DNA of 64,000 bases from Hydrogenophaga flava NBRC 102514 (GCF_001571145.1 NZ_BCTF01000009.1:1-64000), one strand, 5' to 3'; shown: positions 9,597 through 21,482, counted from the stretch's first letter. Notes: generated by a model from the sequence alone, not told the origin. Numbers and translations: made by a program.

Positions 9597-10328
9597 TCAA
9601 CACTTGATACCGACGTGGAGTGCCACCACCCCCGCGCTGAGGTTGTGCACGTCCACATGACCGAAGCCCACCGACTTCATCAGTTGGCGCAGTTCCTCCT
9701 GCCCAGGGTGCATGCGGATCGACTCCGCCAGGTACTGGTAGCTGTGGGCATCGCCCGCCACCATCTGACCCAGCTTCGGCAACACGTTGAACGAATACCA
9801 GTCATAAGCCTTTTCCAGTGGCTTGGCGACACGGGAAAACTCCAAGACAAGCAATTTACCCCCCGGTTTGAGGACACGCCGCATCTCGGACAGGGCCTGC
9901 TCCTTGTGCGTCATGTTGCGCAAACCGAAGGCCACGGACACCAGATCGAAGCTGTTGTCGGCAAATGGCAGCTTCTCGGCGTCGCAGACCATGGCGGGCA
10001 ACACCAGGCCTTCATCAAGCAGGCGGTTGCGGCCTTCGCGCAACATGGCCTCGTTGATGTCTGTGTGCACCACGCGGCCTGTCGGGCCGACACGTTTCGC
10101 GAACGCGCGCGAAAGGTCGCCGGTGCCGCCCGCGATGTCCAGCACCTGCTGGCCCGGTTGCGGGTTGGCCACAGTGATGGTGTAGCGCTTCCAGATGCGG
10201 TGCAGGCCTGCCGACATGAGATCGTTCATCACGTCGTACTTGGGCGCGACCGAATCGAACACGCTGCGCACGTGTTTCGCCTTCTCCTGTTCGTCGACGG
10301 TCTGGAAGCCGAAATGAGTCGTGGCCAT
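9597..10328 (-). CDS. ubiE: Ubiquinone/menaquinone biosynthesis C-methyltransferase UbiE
   Basis: 243 residues, the standard length. It performs the SAM-dependent C-methylation in ubiquinone (and menaquinone) synthesis. The sequence shows the Ubie_methyltran signatures [18 protein letters not shown], the SAM-binding [16 protein letters not shown] and the C-terminal [21 protein letters not shown]. It opens the ubiE-Tim44-ubiJ-ubiB run and follows a DUF971 gene by 20 bp. A cytosolic enzyme acting at the membrane with the other Ubi proteins. Confidence 0.97.
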   Translation of the reverse strand: MATTHFGFQTVDEQEKAKHVRSVFDSVAPKYDVMNDLMSAGLHRIWKRYTITVANPQPGQQVLDIAGGTGDLSRAFAKRVGPTGRVVHTDINEAMLREGRNRLLDEGLVLPAMVCDAEKLPFADNSFDLVSVAFGLRNMTHKEQALSEMRRVLKPGGKLLVLEFSRVAKPLEKAYDWYSFNVLPKLGQMVAGDAHSYQYLAESIRMHPGQEELRQLMKSVGFGHVDVHNLSAGVVALHVGIKC

Positions 10329-10348
10329 GAAATGGGTCTCCGTCGGGG

Positions 10349-10762
10349 TCAGTGGCTGCCGCAGGCGTGCCCGCCTTTTTCCGGCATGGGTGCGTCGCGG
10401 TCCACCCCCGCGGCCTGAAGCCGCTGGTGGTAATCGTTCCAGAGTTGTTCCTGCTGTGATCCCAGGAAATACAGGTAATCCCAGGCATAGATGCCGGAAT
10501 CATGACCATCCGAGAAGGTGGGCTGCACCGCGTAGTTGCCCACCGGCTCCAGCGCCACCAGGGTCACATCGCGCTTGCCGGTCTGCAGCGTTTCCTGTCC
10601 TGGCCCATGGCCTTGCACCTCGGCCGAAGGCGAATAGACGCGCATCAGCTCGAACGGAATGCGAAAACTCGCCCCATCCGAAAACGCCACCTCGAGCACG
10701 CGCGAGGCGCTGTGCACCGTGATTTCCTGCGGCGTCGGGGTGTCTTTGTTGAGTCCAGCCAT
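10349..10762 (-). CDS. DUF971 (gamma-butyrobetaine hydroxylase N-terminal-like) protein
   Basis: 137 residues from ATG at 10762, supported by GGAGG five bases upstream. The DUF971 core is visible in [28 protein letters not shown] and the closing [21 protein letters not shown], the GBBH-like N-terminal fold. The C-terminus ends in a Cys/His-containing tail (GGHACGSH). Stand-alone DUF971 proteins have been linked to Fe-S handling in some lineages, but nothing here proves that. It lies between the large Fe-S flavoprotein (17-bp gap) and ubiE, likely in one transcript. Confidence 0.85.
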   Translation of the reverse strand: MAGLNKDTPTPQEITVHSASRVLEVAFSDGASFRIPFELMRVYSPSAEVQGHGPGQETLQTGKRDVTLVALEPVGNYAVQPTFSDGHDSGIYAWDYLYFLGSQQEQLWNDYHQRLQAAGVDRDAPMPEKGGHACGSH

Positions 10763-10779
10763 GGGGGCCTCCAGTGTAT

Positions 10780-13700
10780 TCAGACCAGCACGCGCTCGAT
10801 ACCGCCCTGGTTTGCTTTCTCGACGTATTCGGGCAGCCAGTTCTCGCCCAGAATCTGGCGCGCCATCTCGACCACGATGTAGTCGGCCTCGAGCAGCCCG
10901 TTCTGCAGGTCGTCGGTGTAGCGCGACAGGCCCTGCAGGCAGCTCGGGCAGGAGGTCAGCATCTTGACGTTGGCCTTCTCGCCCACCGTGCCGGCAGCGC
11001 GCAGGGCCGCTTCGCCCTTGCGGATTTCCTCTTCCTTGCGGAAGCGGATCTGGGTCGAAATGTCGGGCCTGCTCACACCGAGCGTGCCGCTCTCGCCGCA
11101 ACAGCGCTCGCTCTTGACCACGCCATCGCCCACCAAGGCCTTGACGGTCTTCATCGGGTCCTGCAGCTTCATCGGGCTGTGGCAGGGGTCGTGGTAGAGA
11201 TAGCCACCCTGCCCCGCCGGCAGCGTGATGCCCTTCTCCAGCAGGTACTCGTGAATGTCGATGATGCGGCAGCCGGGGAAGATCTTGTCGAACTCGTAGC
11301 CCGCGAGCTGGTCGTAGCAGGTGCCACAGGACACCACCACCGTCTTGATGTCCAGGTAGTTCAGCGTGTTGGCCACGCGGTGGAACAGCACCCGGTTGTC
11401 GGTGATCATCTTCTCGGCCTTGTCGAACTGGCCCGAGCCGCGCTGCGGGTAGCCACAGCACAGGTAGCCGGGCGGCAGCACGGTCTGAACACCCGCGTGC
11501 CACAACATGGCCTGCGTGGCCAGGCCGACCTGGCTGAACAGGCGCTCCGAGCCGCAACCCGGGAAATAGAACACCGCTTCGGTCTCGCTGGTGGTGCCCT
11601 GCGGGTTGCGGATGATCGGGACGTAGTCCTTGTCTTCGATGTCCAGCAGCGCACGCGCTGTCTTCTTGGGCAGGCCACCCGGCATCTTCTTGTTGATGAA
11701 GTGGATCACCTGCTCCTTGATAGGCGCGGGACCCAGGCTGGCGGGTGGCGCGCTGCTCTGCGCCCTGGCGGCCGGCTTGAGCAGGTTGTTGGCCAAGCGC
11801 TGGGCCTTGAAGCCCACATCCACCATGGCCGAACGCATGAACTTGATGGTCTCGGGGTTCGTGGCGTTGAGGAAGAACATGGCCGCAGCATTGCCCGGAC
11901 GCCAGCTCTTCTGCCCCATCTTGCGCAGCAGGTTGCGCATGTTCATCGACACGTCGCCGAAGTCGATCTTCACCGGACACGGGCTCAGGCACTTGTGGCA
12001 GACCGTGCAGTGGTCGGCCACGTCCTCGAACTCTTCCCAATGCTTGATGCTGATGCCGCGGCGCGTCTGCTCTTCATACAGGAAGGCCTCGATCAGCAGC
12101 GAAGTCGCGAGGATCTTGTTGCGCGGGCTGTAGAGCAGGTTGGCGCGCGGCACGTGCGTGGCACACACCGGTTTGCACTTGCCACAACGCAGGCAGTCCT
12201 TGACCGAATCGGCGATGGCGCCGATGTCGCTCTGCTGCATGATCAGCGACTCGTGCCCCATCAGGCCGAACGAGGGCGTGTAAGCGTTGGCCAGATCGGC
12301 CTGGCGCACGCTGGCATCGCCCGCCACCAGCGCCTGATGTGCCGCACCCCGCAGGAGCTTGCCCTTGTTGAAGCGGCCTTCGGGGTCGACCTTGGCCTTG
12401 TACTCAGCGAACGGGTTCAGCTCGTCGTCGGCCAGGAATTCCAGCTTGGTGATACCGATGCCGTGCTCGCCCGAGATCACCCCGTCCAGGCTGCGCGCCA
12501 GCACCATGATGCGGGCCACCGCCTCGTGCGCGGTCTGCAGCATCTCGTAGTCGTCGCTGTTGACCGGGATGTTGGTGTGCACGTTGCCGTCACCGGCGTG
12601 CATGTGCAGCGCCACCCAGACGCGGCCCTTGAGCACGCGCTTGTGGATGGCATTGCACTCGGCCAGGATGGGGCCGAAGGCCGCGCCGGTGAAGATCTGC
12701 TGAAGCGGTGCGCGGATCTGAGTCTTCCAGCTCGCGCGCAGCGAGTGGTCCTGCAGCTGCGGGAACAGCGCTTCCACGTCGCGCAGCCAGCCGGCCCACA
12801 AGGCCCGCACCTCGCGCACCAGCGCCAGCGCCTGCTGCACACGGTCTTCCAGCAGCTCGGCACTGGGGATGTCGTTGGCGTCGTCGGTCTTGCCCAGCGG
12901 CAGGCTGCCCCGGGCAAAAAATGCCTCCAGCGCGTCGCACAGCTTGAGCTTGTTGCGCAGCGACAGCTCGATGTTGATGCGCTCGATGCCCAGGGTGTAC
13001 TCGCCCATGCGCGGCAGCGGGATCACCACGTCTTCGTTGATCTTGAAGGCGTTGGTGTGCTTGCTGATCGCCGCTGTCCGCTTGCGGTCCAGCCAGAACT
13101 TCTTGCGCGCCTCGTAGCTGATGGCGATGAAACCCTCGCCGCTGCGGCCGTTGGCCAGGCGGATCACCTCGCTGGTGGCGCGCGCCACGGCGTCGGCGTC
13201 GTCACCGACGATGTCGCCGATCAGGACCATCTTGGGCAGGGTGCCGCGCTTGCTCTTGGTCGCGTAACCCACGGCCTTGAGGTAGCGGTCATCCAGGTGC
13301 TCCAGGCCCGCCAGCAGCGTGCCTGATCGCTTCTGCTCGGCGAACATGAAGTCCTTGATCTCGACAATCGAAGGCACGCCGTCCTTGGGGTTGCCGAAGA
13401 ACTCCAGGCACACGGTGCGGGTGTGCTCGGGCATGCGGTGCACCACCCAGCGGCCGCTGGTGATGAGGCCGTCGCAGCCTTCCTTCTGAATGCCTGGCAG
13501 GCCGCTGAGGAACTTGTCGGTCACGTCCTTGCCCAGACCTTCCTTGCGGAAGGTCTTGCCCGGAATGGCCAGCTGCTCGGTGCGCAGCGGCGTCTTGCCG
13601 TCGGCGGCGAAGTACTTCAATTCGAACGTCGCGACCTCGGCGTCGTGGATCTTGCCCAGGTTGTGGTCCTGTCGGGTGACCTCCAGCCATTCGGCCTGCG

Positions 13701-14670
13701 GCGTCACCATGCGCCAGCTCACCAGGTTGTCCAGCGCCGTGCCCCAGAGCACCGCCTTCTTGCCACCCGCATTCATGGCGATGTTGCCGCCCACGCAGGA
13801 GGCTTCGGCCGACGTCGGGTCGACCGCGAACACATAGCCCGCGCGCTCGGCCGCGTCGGCCACGCGCTGGGTGACCACACCGGCCTCGGTCCACACGGTG
13901 GCCACAGGCTGCGCATGGCCCGGAATCGAGACGTGCTCGACCTCGGTCATGGCTTCGAGCTTCTCGGTGTTGATGACCACGCTTTTCCACGTGAGCGGGA
14001 TCGCACCGCCGGTGTAGCCGGTGCCGCCGCCGCGCGGGATGATGGTCAGGCCCAGCTCGACGCAGCCCTTGACCAGGTGTGCCATCTCGGCTTCGGTATC
14101 GGGCGTAAGCACCACGAAGGGGTATTCCACGCGCCAGTCGGTCGCGTCTGTCACGTGCGACACGCGCGAGAGCCCGTCGAACTTGATGTTGTCCTTGGCG
14201 GTCAGCTTGCGCAGCACCTTGTTCGTGCGCTGGCGCAGTTCGGCCATCTCTTCAAAAGACCGAGCAAACGACTCGACCGCCCCCTTGGCCGCGGTCAGCA
14301 GCTGACCCACCGACTCGTCGCGCGCCGGATCGTCCTGCGGCGTGCGGCGCTTCTGCACCTCGCCCAGGCGGTGGTGCAGGGCATCAACCAGCGCCGAGCG
14401 GCGCTTGGGGTTGTCCAGCAGATCGTCCTGCAGGTAAGGGTTGCGCTGCACGACCCAGATGTCGCCGAGCACCTCGTAGAGCATGCGGGCCGAGCGGCCG
14501 GTGCGTCGCTCACCGCGCAATTCGTCCAGCAGCGCCCAGGCCCGGGAGCCCAACAACCGCATCACGATTTCACGATCCGAGAACGACGTGTAGTTGTAGG
14601 GGATCTCTCGCAAACGGGGCGATTCGTCTGCGGCGGTTTCCAGAAGCGGGAGCGGCGTGGGGGCGTTCAT
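10780..14670 (-). CDS. FAD-linked dehydrogenase fused to 4Fe-4S/CCG modules, with DUF3683
   Basis: 1296 residues. An N-terminal DUF3683 region (about 15-105) is followed by a PCMH-type FAD-binding domain ([38 protein letters not shown]) and a lactate/glycolate oxidase-like C-terminal cap ([27 protein letters not shown]). Two 4Fe-4S motifs follow, [11 protein letters not shown] and [11 protein letters not shown]. Two CCG-type cysteine domains close the protein (CCGYPQRG with [18 protein letters not shown] with SCPSCLQGL). It is thus a GlcD/GlcF-like fusion that should oxidise a 2-hydroxy acid and pass electrons to quinone, but the substrate cannot be read from sequence. Adjacent ubiquinone genes fit a quinone-linked role. 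ugpB is divergent. Confidence 0.88.
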   Translation of the reverse strand: MNAPTPLPLLETAADESPRLREIPYNYTSFSDREIVMRLLGSRAWALLDELRGERRTGRSARMLYEVLGDIWVVQRNPYLQDDLLDNPKRRSALVDALHHRLGEVQKRRTPQDDPARDESVGQLLTAAKGAVESFARSFEEMAELRQRTNKVLRKLTAKDNIKFDGLSRVSHVTDATDWRVEYPFVVLTPDTEAEMAHLVKGCVELGLTIIPRGGGTGYTGGAIPLTWKSVVINTEKLEAMTEVEHVSIPGHAQPVATVWTEAGVVTQRVADAAERAGYVFAVDPTSAEASCVGGNIAMNAGGKKAVLWGTALDNLVSWRMVTPQAEWLEVTRQDHNLGKIHDAEVATFELKYFAADGKTPLRTEQLAIPGKTFRKEGLGKDVTDKFLSGLPGIQKEGCDGLITSGRWVVHRMPEHTRTVCLEFFGNPKDGVPSIVEIKDFMFAEQKRSGTLLAGLEHLDDRYLKAVGYATKSKRGTLPKMVLIGDIVGDDADAVARATSEVIRLANGRSGEGFIAISYEARKKFWLDRKRTAAISKHTNAFKINEDVVIPLPRMGEYTLGIERINIELSLRNKLKLCDALEAFFARGSLPLGKTDDANDIPSAELLEDRVQQALALVREVRALWAGWLRDVEALFPQLQDHSLRASWKTQIRAPLQQIFTGAAFGPILAECNAIHKRVLKGRVWVALHMHAGDGNVHTNIPVNSDDYEMLQTAHEAVARIMVLARSLDGVISGEHGIGITKLEFLADDELNPFAEYKAKVDPEGRFNKGKLLRGAAHQALVAGDASVRQADLANAYTPSFGLMGHESLIMQQSDIGAIADSVKDCLRCGKCKPVCATHVPRANLLYSPRNKILATSLLIEAFLYEEQTRRGISIKHWEEFEDVADHCTVCHKCLSPCPVKIDFGDVSMNMRNLLRKMGQKSWRPGNAAAMFFLNATNPETIKFMRSAMVDVGFKAQRLANNLLKPAARAQSSAPPASLGPAPIKEQVIHFINKKMPGGLPKKTARALLDIEDKDYVPIIRNPQGTTSETEAVFYFPGCGSERLFSQVGLATQAMLWHAGVQTVLPPGYLCCGYPQRGSGQFDKAEKMITDNRVLFHRVANTLNYLDIKTVVVSCGTCYDQLAGYEFDKIFPGCRIIDIHEYLLEKGITLPAGQGGYLYHDPCHSPMKLQDPMKTVKALVGDGVVKSERCCGESGTLGVSRPDISTQIRFRKEEEIRKGEAALRAAGTVGEKANVKMLTSCPSCLQGLSRYTDDLQNGLLEADYIVVEMARQILGENWLPEYVEKANQGGIERVLV

Positions 14671-14860
14671 GAGGGAAATGGGCCAGCAAACGGAGCTGAA
14701 CCAAGGATGGTACCGCAGCGCAACATGCGCGACACCTTCTCATGGAAAGCCCCTGTTGTCACCCCTCGGAAAGAAAGCTGCAATGTCCCGGTCACATTCG
14801 TTGCCTAGGCTGGCTTTTTTTGTGTCATCGAACCCGCTCTCAACCTACAGGAGACCCACC

Positions 14861-16186
14861 ATGCCCATGCGCCAACACCTCTCGACCCTCACCGCCGCTC
14901 TGCTTGTGTTTGGTTTCAGCAGCAACGCCCAGGCACAGACTGAAATCCAGTGGTGGCACTCGATGGGCGGGGCACTGGGCGAGTGGGTCAACGACCTGGC
15001 CAAGGACTTCAACGCCAGCCAGACCCAGTACAAGGTGGTTCCCACTTTCAAGGGAAGCTATGACGAGTCGATGACAGCCGCCATCGCGGCCTTCCGTTCC
15101 GGCAATGCGCCACACATCCTCCAGGTGTTCGAAGTCGGCACCGCCACCATGATGGCCAGCAAGGGCGCCATCGTGCCGGTGGGCAAAGTCATGGCCGATG
15201 CCGGCGTGAAGTTCGAACCGGCCGCCTACGTACCGGCGGTGGCGGGCTACTACACGGCGCCGAACGGTCAGATGCTCAGCCTCCCGTTCAACAGCTCGAC
15301 GCCCGTCTTCCACTACAACAAGGACGCCTTCAAGGCGGCTGGCCTGGACCCCGAAAATCCGCCCAAGACCTGGCCCGAAGTGGCCCTGGCCGCCGGCAAA
15401 CTCAAGGCCAGCGGCCACAAGTGCCCCTTCACCACCAGCTGGATCAGCTGGACCCAGCTGGAGAGCTTTTCGGCTTGGCACAACACCGAGTTCGCCACCA
15501 AGGGCAACGGCATGCGCGGCATCGACGCCCGCCTGACCTTCAACAGCCCGCTGCATGTGCGCCACATCGAGAACCTGGCCAACATGGCCAAGACCGGGCT
15601 GTTCGTCTACAAGGGCCGTGGCAACGCGGCCGACGCGGTGTTTGTTTCGGGCGAGTGCGCCATGATCACAGGCTCGTCGGCGCTGTACGGCAACATCAAG
15701 CGCAACAGCAAGTTTGCGGCCGGTATCGGCACTCTGCCGTACTACCCCGATGTGGCCGGCGCACCGCAGAACACGGTGATCGGCGGCGCCAGCCTGTGGG
15801 TGATGTCAGGCAAGAAGGCCGACGAATACAAGGGTGTGGCGCAGTTCTTTGCCCACCTCTCCAAGCCCGACGAAGCAGCCAAGAGCCACCAGCGCACTGG
15901 CTACCTGCCGGTGACCGTCGCGTCGTTCGAGCTGACCGACAAGAGTGGCTTCTACAAGCAGAATCCCGGCACCGACGTGTCGGTCACGCAGATGATCCGC
16001 AAGACCACCGACAAATCGCGTGGCATCCGCCTGGGCAACTTCGTGCAGATCCGCACCATCATCGACGAGGAGCTGGAGCAGGTCTGGGCCGGCAAAAAGG
16101 GCGGCAAGGAGGCCCTGGACACGGCCGTGACCCGTGGCAACGAACAGCTGGAGCGCTTCCAGAAGGCCAACCAGGGCAAGATGTGA
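14861..16186 (+). CDS. ugpB: sn-Glycerol-3-phosphate ABC transporter, periplasmic binding protein
   Basis: 441 residues from ATG at 14861, with CAGGAGA seven bases upstream; the ATG two codons on is an alternative. A Sec signal peptide is clear (LTAALLVFGFSSNAQA, cleavage near residue 25). The mature protein begins QTEIQWWHSMGGALGEWVN, the UgpB hallmark, and has the family segments GKCPFTTSWISWTQLESFSAWHN-like and FVSGECAMITGSSALY. It captures glycerol-3-phosphate or glycerophosphodiesters in the periplasm. First gene of ugpBAECQ. I found no convincing Pho box in the 190 bp upstream, which separates it from the divergent flavoprotein gene. Confidence 0.93.
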   Translation: MPMRQHLSTLTAALLVFGFSSNAQAQTEIQWWHSMGGALGEWVNDLAKDFNASQTQYKVVPTFKGSYDESMTAAIAAFRSGNAPHILQVFEVGTATMMASKGAIVPVGKVMADAGVKFEPAAYVPAVAGYYTAPNGQMLSLPFNSSTPVFHYNKDAFKAAGLDPENPPKTWPEVALAAGKLKASGHKCPFTTSWISWTQLESFSAWHNTEFATKGNGMRGIDARLTFNSPLHVRHIENLANMAKTGLFVYKGRGNAADAVFVSGECAMITGSSALYGNIKRNSKFAAGIGTLPYYPDVAGAPQNTVIGGASLWVMSGKKADEYKGVAQFFAHLSKPDEAAKSHQRTGYLPVTVASFELTDKSGFYKQNPGTDVSVTQMIRKTTDKSRGIRLGNFVQIRTIIDEELEQVWAGKKGGKEALDTAVTRGNEQLERFQKANQGKM

Positions 16187-16227
16187 CCGCCTGCAGGCAC
16201 CGCACCCCCGCCGGCATGCAACCCCAC

Positions 16228-16270
16228 TGACCACGCCGCCCGCAAGCCTGGCTTGCGGGCGGCGTGGTCA
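16228..16270 (+). promoter_or_regulatory. 20-bp perfect inverted repeat between ugpB and ugpA
   Basis: Positions 16228-16247 are perfectly complementary to 16251-16270 with a 3-nt loop (ctg). The stem is very G+C-rich and not followed by a T tract, so it is not a standard intrinsic terminator. Placed after the binding-protein gene of an ABC operon, it probably stabilises the ugpB 3' end or limits read-through into ugpA. That would give more binding protein than permease, as known for other ABC operons. The function is inferred. Confidence 0.75.
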
Positions 16271-16284
16271 CTCTACCCGCTCCC

Positions 16285-17166
16285 ATGGAAAAACGCGTCC
16301 GATTCCGATCCACCTGGCTGCCCTGGCTGCTGGTGGCGCCGCAGCTGGTCATCGTGCTGGTGTTCTTTTTCTGGCCGGCCACCCAGGCGCTGTTCCAGAG
16401 CCTGCTCCAGCAGGACGCCTTCGGCACCTCGACCGAGTTCGTCGGCCTGCAGAACTTCCAGCGCCTGTGGGAGGACGACACCTACCTGGCATCGTTCAAG
16501 ACCACCGCGCTGTTTTCGGTGCTTGTCGCCGTGTCCGGGCTCAGCATCGCGCTGCTGCTGGCAGTGATGGCGGACCGCGTGGTCAGGGGTGCCAGCATCT
16601 ACAAGACACTGCTGATCTGGCCTTACGCGGTGGCACCAGCGGTGGCCGGCGTGCTCTGGGTGTTCATGTTTGCATCGCCCATGGGGGTGGTGGCCTATGC
16701 ACTGCAGTTCGTGGGCATCGAGTGGAACCACCTGCTCAAGAGCGAACACGCCATGGCACTGATCGTGATGGCCGCGGTGTGGAAGCAGATCTCCTACAAC
16801 TTCCTGTTTTTCCTGGCGGGCCTGCAGTCGATTCCCAAGTCGCTGATCGAGGCCGCGGCCATCGATGGCGCCTCGCCCGCGCGGCGCTTCTGGACCATCG
16901 TGTTCCCGCTGCTCTCGCCCACCACCTTCTTCCTGCTGGTCATCAACGTGGTGTACGCCTTCTTCGACACCTTCGCCATCGTCGATGCAGCCACGCAGGG
17001 GGGGCCTGGCAAGGACACCGCCATCCTGGTCTACAAGGTCTACTACGACGGCTTCAAGGCGCTGGACATGGGCGGCTCGGCGGCCCAGTCGGTGATCCTG
17101 ATGGTGATCGTGATCGCGCTCACAGTGGTGCAGTTCCGCTACGTCGAGCGCAAAGTCCAGTATTGA
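16285..17166 (+). CDS. ugpA: sn-Glycerol-3-phosphate ABC transporter permease UgpA
   Basis: 293 residues from ATG at 16285 ([20 protein letters not shown]); the GTG seven codons upstream lies in the hairpin and is rejected. Six hydrophobic segments are visible, starting with [19 protein letters not shown]. The EAA loop reads [22 protein letters not shown], the contact point with the ATPase. The motif [19 protein letters not shown] is typical of UgpA and related MalF-type permeases. It forms the inner-membrane channel with UgpE, whose gene follows after 9 bp. Confidence 0.93.
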   Translation: MEKRVRFRSTWLPWLLVAPQLVIVLVFFFWPATQALFQSLLQQDAFGTSTEFVGLQNFQRLWEDDTYLASFKTTALFSVLVAVSGLSIALLLAVMADRVVRGASIYKTLLIWPYAVAPAVAGVLWVFMFASPMGVVAYALQFVGIEWNHLLKSEHAMALIVMAAVWKQISYNFLFFLAGLQSIPKSLIEAAAIDGASPARRFWTIVFPLLSPTTFFLLVINVVYAFFDTFAIVDAATQGGPGKDTAILVYKVYYDGFKALDMGGSAAQSVILMVIVIALTVVQFRYVERKVQY

Positions 17167-17175
17167 GGGTCACCC

Positions 17176-18030
17176 ATGATCGAACGACGTCCTGTTCTTG
17201 ATTTTGTGGCTCACGCGGTATTGATCATCGGCGTGGCCATCGTGGCCTTCCCTGTCTACCTCACGCTGGTGGGGTCCACCCAGTCGGCCGAGCAGATCGC
17301 CCAGAGCCGCCCGATGTCGCTCGTACCGGGTTCGCATTTTCTGGAGACCTACCGTCTGGCCCTGTTTGGCGGAAAGACCAGCCTGGGCAGCACCTTCGCT
17401 GCGGGCGGTCCGATGATGCTGGTGAGCCTGATCAGCGCGCTGGTGATCGCCATCGGCAAGATCGCGATCTCGCTGCTGTCGGCTTTCGCCATCGTCTACT
17501 TCCGCTTTCCGCTGCGAAACCTCGTGTTCTGGATGATCTTCGTCACGCTGATGCTGCCAGTGGAGGTGCGCATCGGTCCCACCTACGAGGTGGTGGCCAG
17601 TCTGGGCATGCTCAACACCTACGCCGGCCTCACCGTGCCCCTGATCGCCTCGGCCACCGCCACCTTCCTGTTCCGGCAATTCTTCCTGACCGTGCCAGAC
17701 GAACTGGTGGAGGCCGCGCGGGTGGATGGCGCCGGGCCGATGCGCTTCTTCAATGACATCCTGCTGCCCATGTCGGCCACATCCATCGCGGCGCTGTTCG
17801 TGATCCAGTTCATCTACGGCTGGAACCAGTACCTCTGGCCGCTGCTGGTGACTACCGACGAAAGCATGTACCCGGTGGTGCTGGGCATCAAGCGCCTGAT
17901 CTCGGGCGAGGCCTACACCGAATGGAACGTGGTCATGGCCACCGCCATGCTGGCGATGATTCCGCCGGCACTTGTCGTCATCCTCATGCAGAAATGGTTC
18001 GTCAAGGGCCTGGTCGACACCGAAAAATAA
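17176..18030 (+). CDS. ugpE: sn-Glycerol-3-phosphate ABC transporter permease UgpE
   Basis: 284 residues, MalG-type inner-membrane permease. The N-terminus ([20 protein letters not shown]) leads into the first membrane helix. The EAA loop reads [21 protein letters not shown]. The C-terminal [22 protein letters not shown] is typical of the last helix and tail, where G-LxxG contacts occur in this family. It pairs with UgpA and the ATPase UgpC. It starts 9 bp after ugpA and ends 8 bp before ugpC. Confidence 0.93.
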   Translation: MIERRPVLDFVAHAVLIIGVAIVAFPVYLTLVGSTQSAEQIAQSRPMSLVPGSHFLETYRLALFGGKTSLGSTFAAGGPMMLVSLISALVIAIGKIAISLLSAFAIVYFRFPLRNLVFWMIFVTLMLPVEVRIGPTYEVVASLGMLNTYAGLTVPLIASATATFLFRQFFLTVPDELVEAARVDGAGPMRFFNDILLPMSATSIAALFVIQFIYGWNQYLWPLLVTTDESMYPVVLGIKRLISGEAYTEWNVVMATAMLAMIPPALVVILMQKWFVKGLVDTEK

Positions 18031-18038
18031 ACACCCTC

Positions 18039-19039
<1,001 letters not shown>

Positions 19040-19043
<4 letters not shown>

Positions 19044-19786
19044 AGGACACCCCCACCCCCTGGCCCTACCCGCGCTGGATCGCCCACCGCGGCGCCGGCA
19101 AGCTGGCCCCGGAAAACACCCTGGCCGCGTTCCGTCTGGGCGCGCAGCACGGCTACCGCATGGCCGAGTGCGACGCCAAGCTCAGCGCCGATGGCCAGGT
19201 CTTCCTGCTTCACGACGACACGCTGGACCGCACCACCGATGGCCAGGGCATCGCCGGCCATCAGCCCTGGGCGGAACTGAGCCTGCGCGACGCCGGCAGT
19301 TGGCACTCGCGCCAGTACGCGGGTGAGCGCCTGCCCACGCTGGAGGGCGTGGCGTGCTTCTGTCGTGCGAATGCCTGCCTGCTCAACATCGAAATCAAGC
19401 CCACACCGGGACTGGATGAAGAAACCGGGCGGGTCGTCGCGCGGGAAGCAGCCCGTCTGTGGGCGGACGCCCCCATCCCGCCGTTGCTGACATCGTTTCA
19501 GCCAGAGTCACTGGCCGGGGCCAAAGAAACCGCGCCGCAGCTCCCTCGTGGCCTGTTGCTGGAGACACTGTGGGACGGCTGGCTGGAGATGACGCAGCGG
19601 CTGGACTGCGTGGCCGTGGTCTGCGATCAGGTGCTCTGGACGGCCGAGGTGATGGCCGCTGTGCATGGCAGCCAGATGCGCGCTCTGGCCTACACGGTGA
19701 ACGAGCCGCAGGAAGCCGAACGGCTCTGGGGACTGGGCATCGACGGCCTGATCACCGACCGGGTCGACCTGTTCGCGCCCGACTGA
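19040..19786 (+). CDS. ugpQ: Glycerophosphodiester phosphodiesterase UgpQ
   Basis: 248 residues from GTG at 19040, overlapping the ugpC stop by four bases, which implies translational coupling. It hydrolyses glycerophosphodiesters to glycerol-3-phosphate and an alcohol. GDPD catalytic features are present: [19 protein letters not shown] (His-Arg and Glu-Asn), [26 protein letters not shown] and the metal-binding NIEIKP. No signal peptide, so it acts in the cytosol on imported substrate, as in E. coli UgpQ. Last gene of the operon; it converges on a small membrane-protein gene 15 bp away. Confidence 0.93.
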
Positions 19787-19801
19787 CGGCGCGGCGCCCG
19801 G

Positions 19802-20071
19802 TCAGCGCCTGCGCAGCCACCAGCCCAGAGAGCCCTGGGCCAGCACCAGCACTGTGTAGCTGAGCATCTTGCCGTCCCGGCCGAAAAGGACCAGCCCGGC
19901 CAGCAACACCACCGCGCCCAGCGCGCAGAGCGCCAGCAGTTCGCGGCGTGCGCCCCACCGCCCCACCCGCGCTTTCGGCAAGATCCGGGGCAGGCCCCAC
20001 AGCAACACGGCCACCCCGATGGCCGGGGCGATGAAGTTGGCAAAGTGCCCGATCAGGGCCAGAAACGACAT
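19802..20071 (-). CDS. Small hypothetical inner-membrane protein
   Basis: 89 residues with three hydrophobic stretches (FIAPAIGVAVLLWGLPRIL; LLALCALGAVVLLAGLVLF; LSYTVLVLAQGSLGWWL) and a basic, Arg-rich tail. It reads as a three-helix inner-membrane protein with no recognised domain. It is transcribed divergently from hemA with only 50 bp between starts, so their promoters must overlap. I do not recognise a function. Length and hydrophobicity pattern support it being real rather than a shadow frame. Confidence 0.65.
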   Translation of the reverse strand: MSFLALIGHFANFIAPAIGVAVLLWGLPRILPKARVGRWGARRELLALCALGAVVLLAGLVLFGRDGKMLSYTVLVLAQGSLGWWLRRR

Positions 20072-20108
20072 AGGTGTTGAAATCCGTCCGGGCAGAGGCG
20101 GCGAATTT

Positions 20109-20114
20109 TATAAT
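20109..20114 (+). promoter_or_regulatory. Candidate -10 box of hemA
   Basis: A perfect TATAAT ends eight bases before the hemA ATG (20122). A transcript starting the usual six to eight bases after the -10 would begin at or next to the ATG, and no Shine-Dalgarno is present. TTGAAA (20077-20082) is too far away (26 bp) to be its -35. Confidence 0.5.
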
Positions 20115-20121
20115 CCGCGCC

Positions 20122-21396
20122 ATGTCTGTCTGGGCCCTCGGCATCAACCACCACACGGCTCCGCTTGATTTGCGGGGCCGCTTTGCCTTTGCGCTCGACC
20201 AGATCCCGCGCACGCTCGATGGCTACCGCAGCAGTCTGTCGCTCCAGCCCGAGGCCACACTGCTGTCCACCTGCAACCGCACCGAGCTGTACGCCGCGGG
20301 CGAACAGTCGGCTGTCGAGCCCACCCTGGACTGGCTGGCCCAGACCGGCGGCGTCAGCACCCATGTGCTCAAGGACCACGCCTACATCCTTCGCGAAGGT
20401 GAGGCCGCGCGCCACGCCTTCCGCGTCGCCAGCGGGCTGGACAGCATGGTGCTGGGCGAGGCCCAGATCCTCGGCCAGATGAAGGACGCGGTGCGCGCCG
20501 CCGACGAAGCGGGCGCCCTGGGCACCACGCTGCACCAGCTGTTCCAGCGCTCCTTTGCGGTCGCCAAGCAGGTTCGCACCTCCACCGAGATCGGTGCCCA
20601 CTCGATCAGCATGACCGCCGCAGCCGTGCGCCTGGCTTCGCAGCTGTTCGAAGACCTCAAGGACATCAAGGTGCTGTTCGTCGGCGCCGGCGAAATGATC
20701 GAACTGGCCGCCACGCACTTCGCGGCCAAGACCCCCAAGAGCATGGCCATCGCCAACCGCACACTGGAACGCGGAGAGGCCCTGGCCGGTCGCTTCGGTG
20801 CCCAGGTCATGCGCCTGGCCGACATCCCCGAACGCCTGCACGAGTTCGACGCGGTGGTCAGCTGCACCGCCAGCACCCTGCCCATCATCGGCCTGGGTGC
20901 CGTGGAACGGGCGCTCAAGAAGCGCCGGCACCGCCCCATGTTCATGGTCGACCTGGCCGTGCCGCGCGACATCGAGATCGAGGTCAAAGGCCTGTCCGAC
21001 GTGTACCTCTACACCGTGGACGACCTGGCCAGCGTGGTGCAGACCGGCAAGGAAAACCGCCAGGCCGCCGTGGCCCAGGCCGAGGCCATCATCGACGCGG
21101 GCGTGCTCAGCTTCATGCACTGGCTGGACCAGCGCAACCCTGCCAAGGGCGGCGTGGTGCCCCTGATCCAACAAATCAACGCCCAGGCCGACGCCTGGCG
21201 CGCCGCCGAACTGGCCCGTGCGAAGAAGCTGCTGGCCAAGGGCGAGCCGGTCGAGAACGTGCTCGAAGCCCTGTCCAAGGGACTGACGCAGAAGATGCTG
21301 CACGGCACCCTGGCCGAGCTGCACGCCGGCGACGCCGAGACCCGCGCCGCCACGGCACAGACCGTCTCGCGCCTGTTCCTGCGCGAAAAGTCCTAG
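20122..21396 (+). CDS. hemA: Glutamyl-tRNA reductase
   Basis: 424 residues from ATG at 20122 ([20 protein letters not shown]). It reduces glutamyl-tRNA to glutamate-1-semialdehyde, the first committed step of C5 haem synthesis. The catalytic Cys is about residue 51 in [11 protein letters not shown]. The NADPH domain contains [16 protein letters not shown], and [20 protein letters not shown] is the substrate-binding signature. The C-terminal dimerisation helices follow. The earlier in-frame start is rejected because conserved sequence begins at [13 protein letters not shown]. Its likely message is leaderless or nearly so. prfA follows after 86 bp. Confidence 0.97.
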   Translation: MSVWALGINHHTAPLDLRGRFAFALDQIPRTLDGYRSSLSLQPEATLLSTCNRTELYAAGEQSAVEPTLDWLAQTGGVSTHVLKDHAYILREGEAARHAFRVASGLDSMVLGEAQILGQMKDAVRAADEAGALGTTLHQLFQRSFAVAKQVRTSTEIGAHSISMTAAAVRLASQLFEDLKDIKVLFVGAGEMIELAATHFAAKTPKSMAIANRTLERGEALAGRFGAQVMRLADIPERLHEFDAVVSCTASTLPIIGLGAVERALKKRRHRPMFMVDLAVPRDIEIEVKGLSDVYLYTVDDLASVVQTGKENRQAAVAQAEAIIDAGVLSFMHWLDQRNPAKGGVVPLIQQINAQADAWRAAELARAKKLLAKGEPVENVLEALSKGLTQKMLHGTLAELHAGDAETRAATAQTVSRLFLREKS

Positions 21397-21482
21397 CGAC
21401 GCCGCCCGGCGCCCTCGGGCGCCCTGCACGGTCCGCCGGCCCCGTGCGCCCCTTGCCGCCGTCGCTTCCTTTTGCCTTTCGC

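Noticed and set aside
10774-13326. An 850-codon plus-strand open frame inside the flavoprotein gene
   Set aside because: Antisense shadow; the minus frame carries FAD and 4Fe-4S motifs.
14671-14860. Possible Pho box upstream of ugpB
   Set aside because: TGTCAT-like fragments are present (for example near 14823) but not as two 7-bp repeats with the right spacing, so phosphate-starvation control cannot be claimed.
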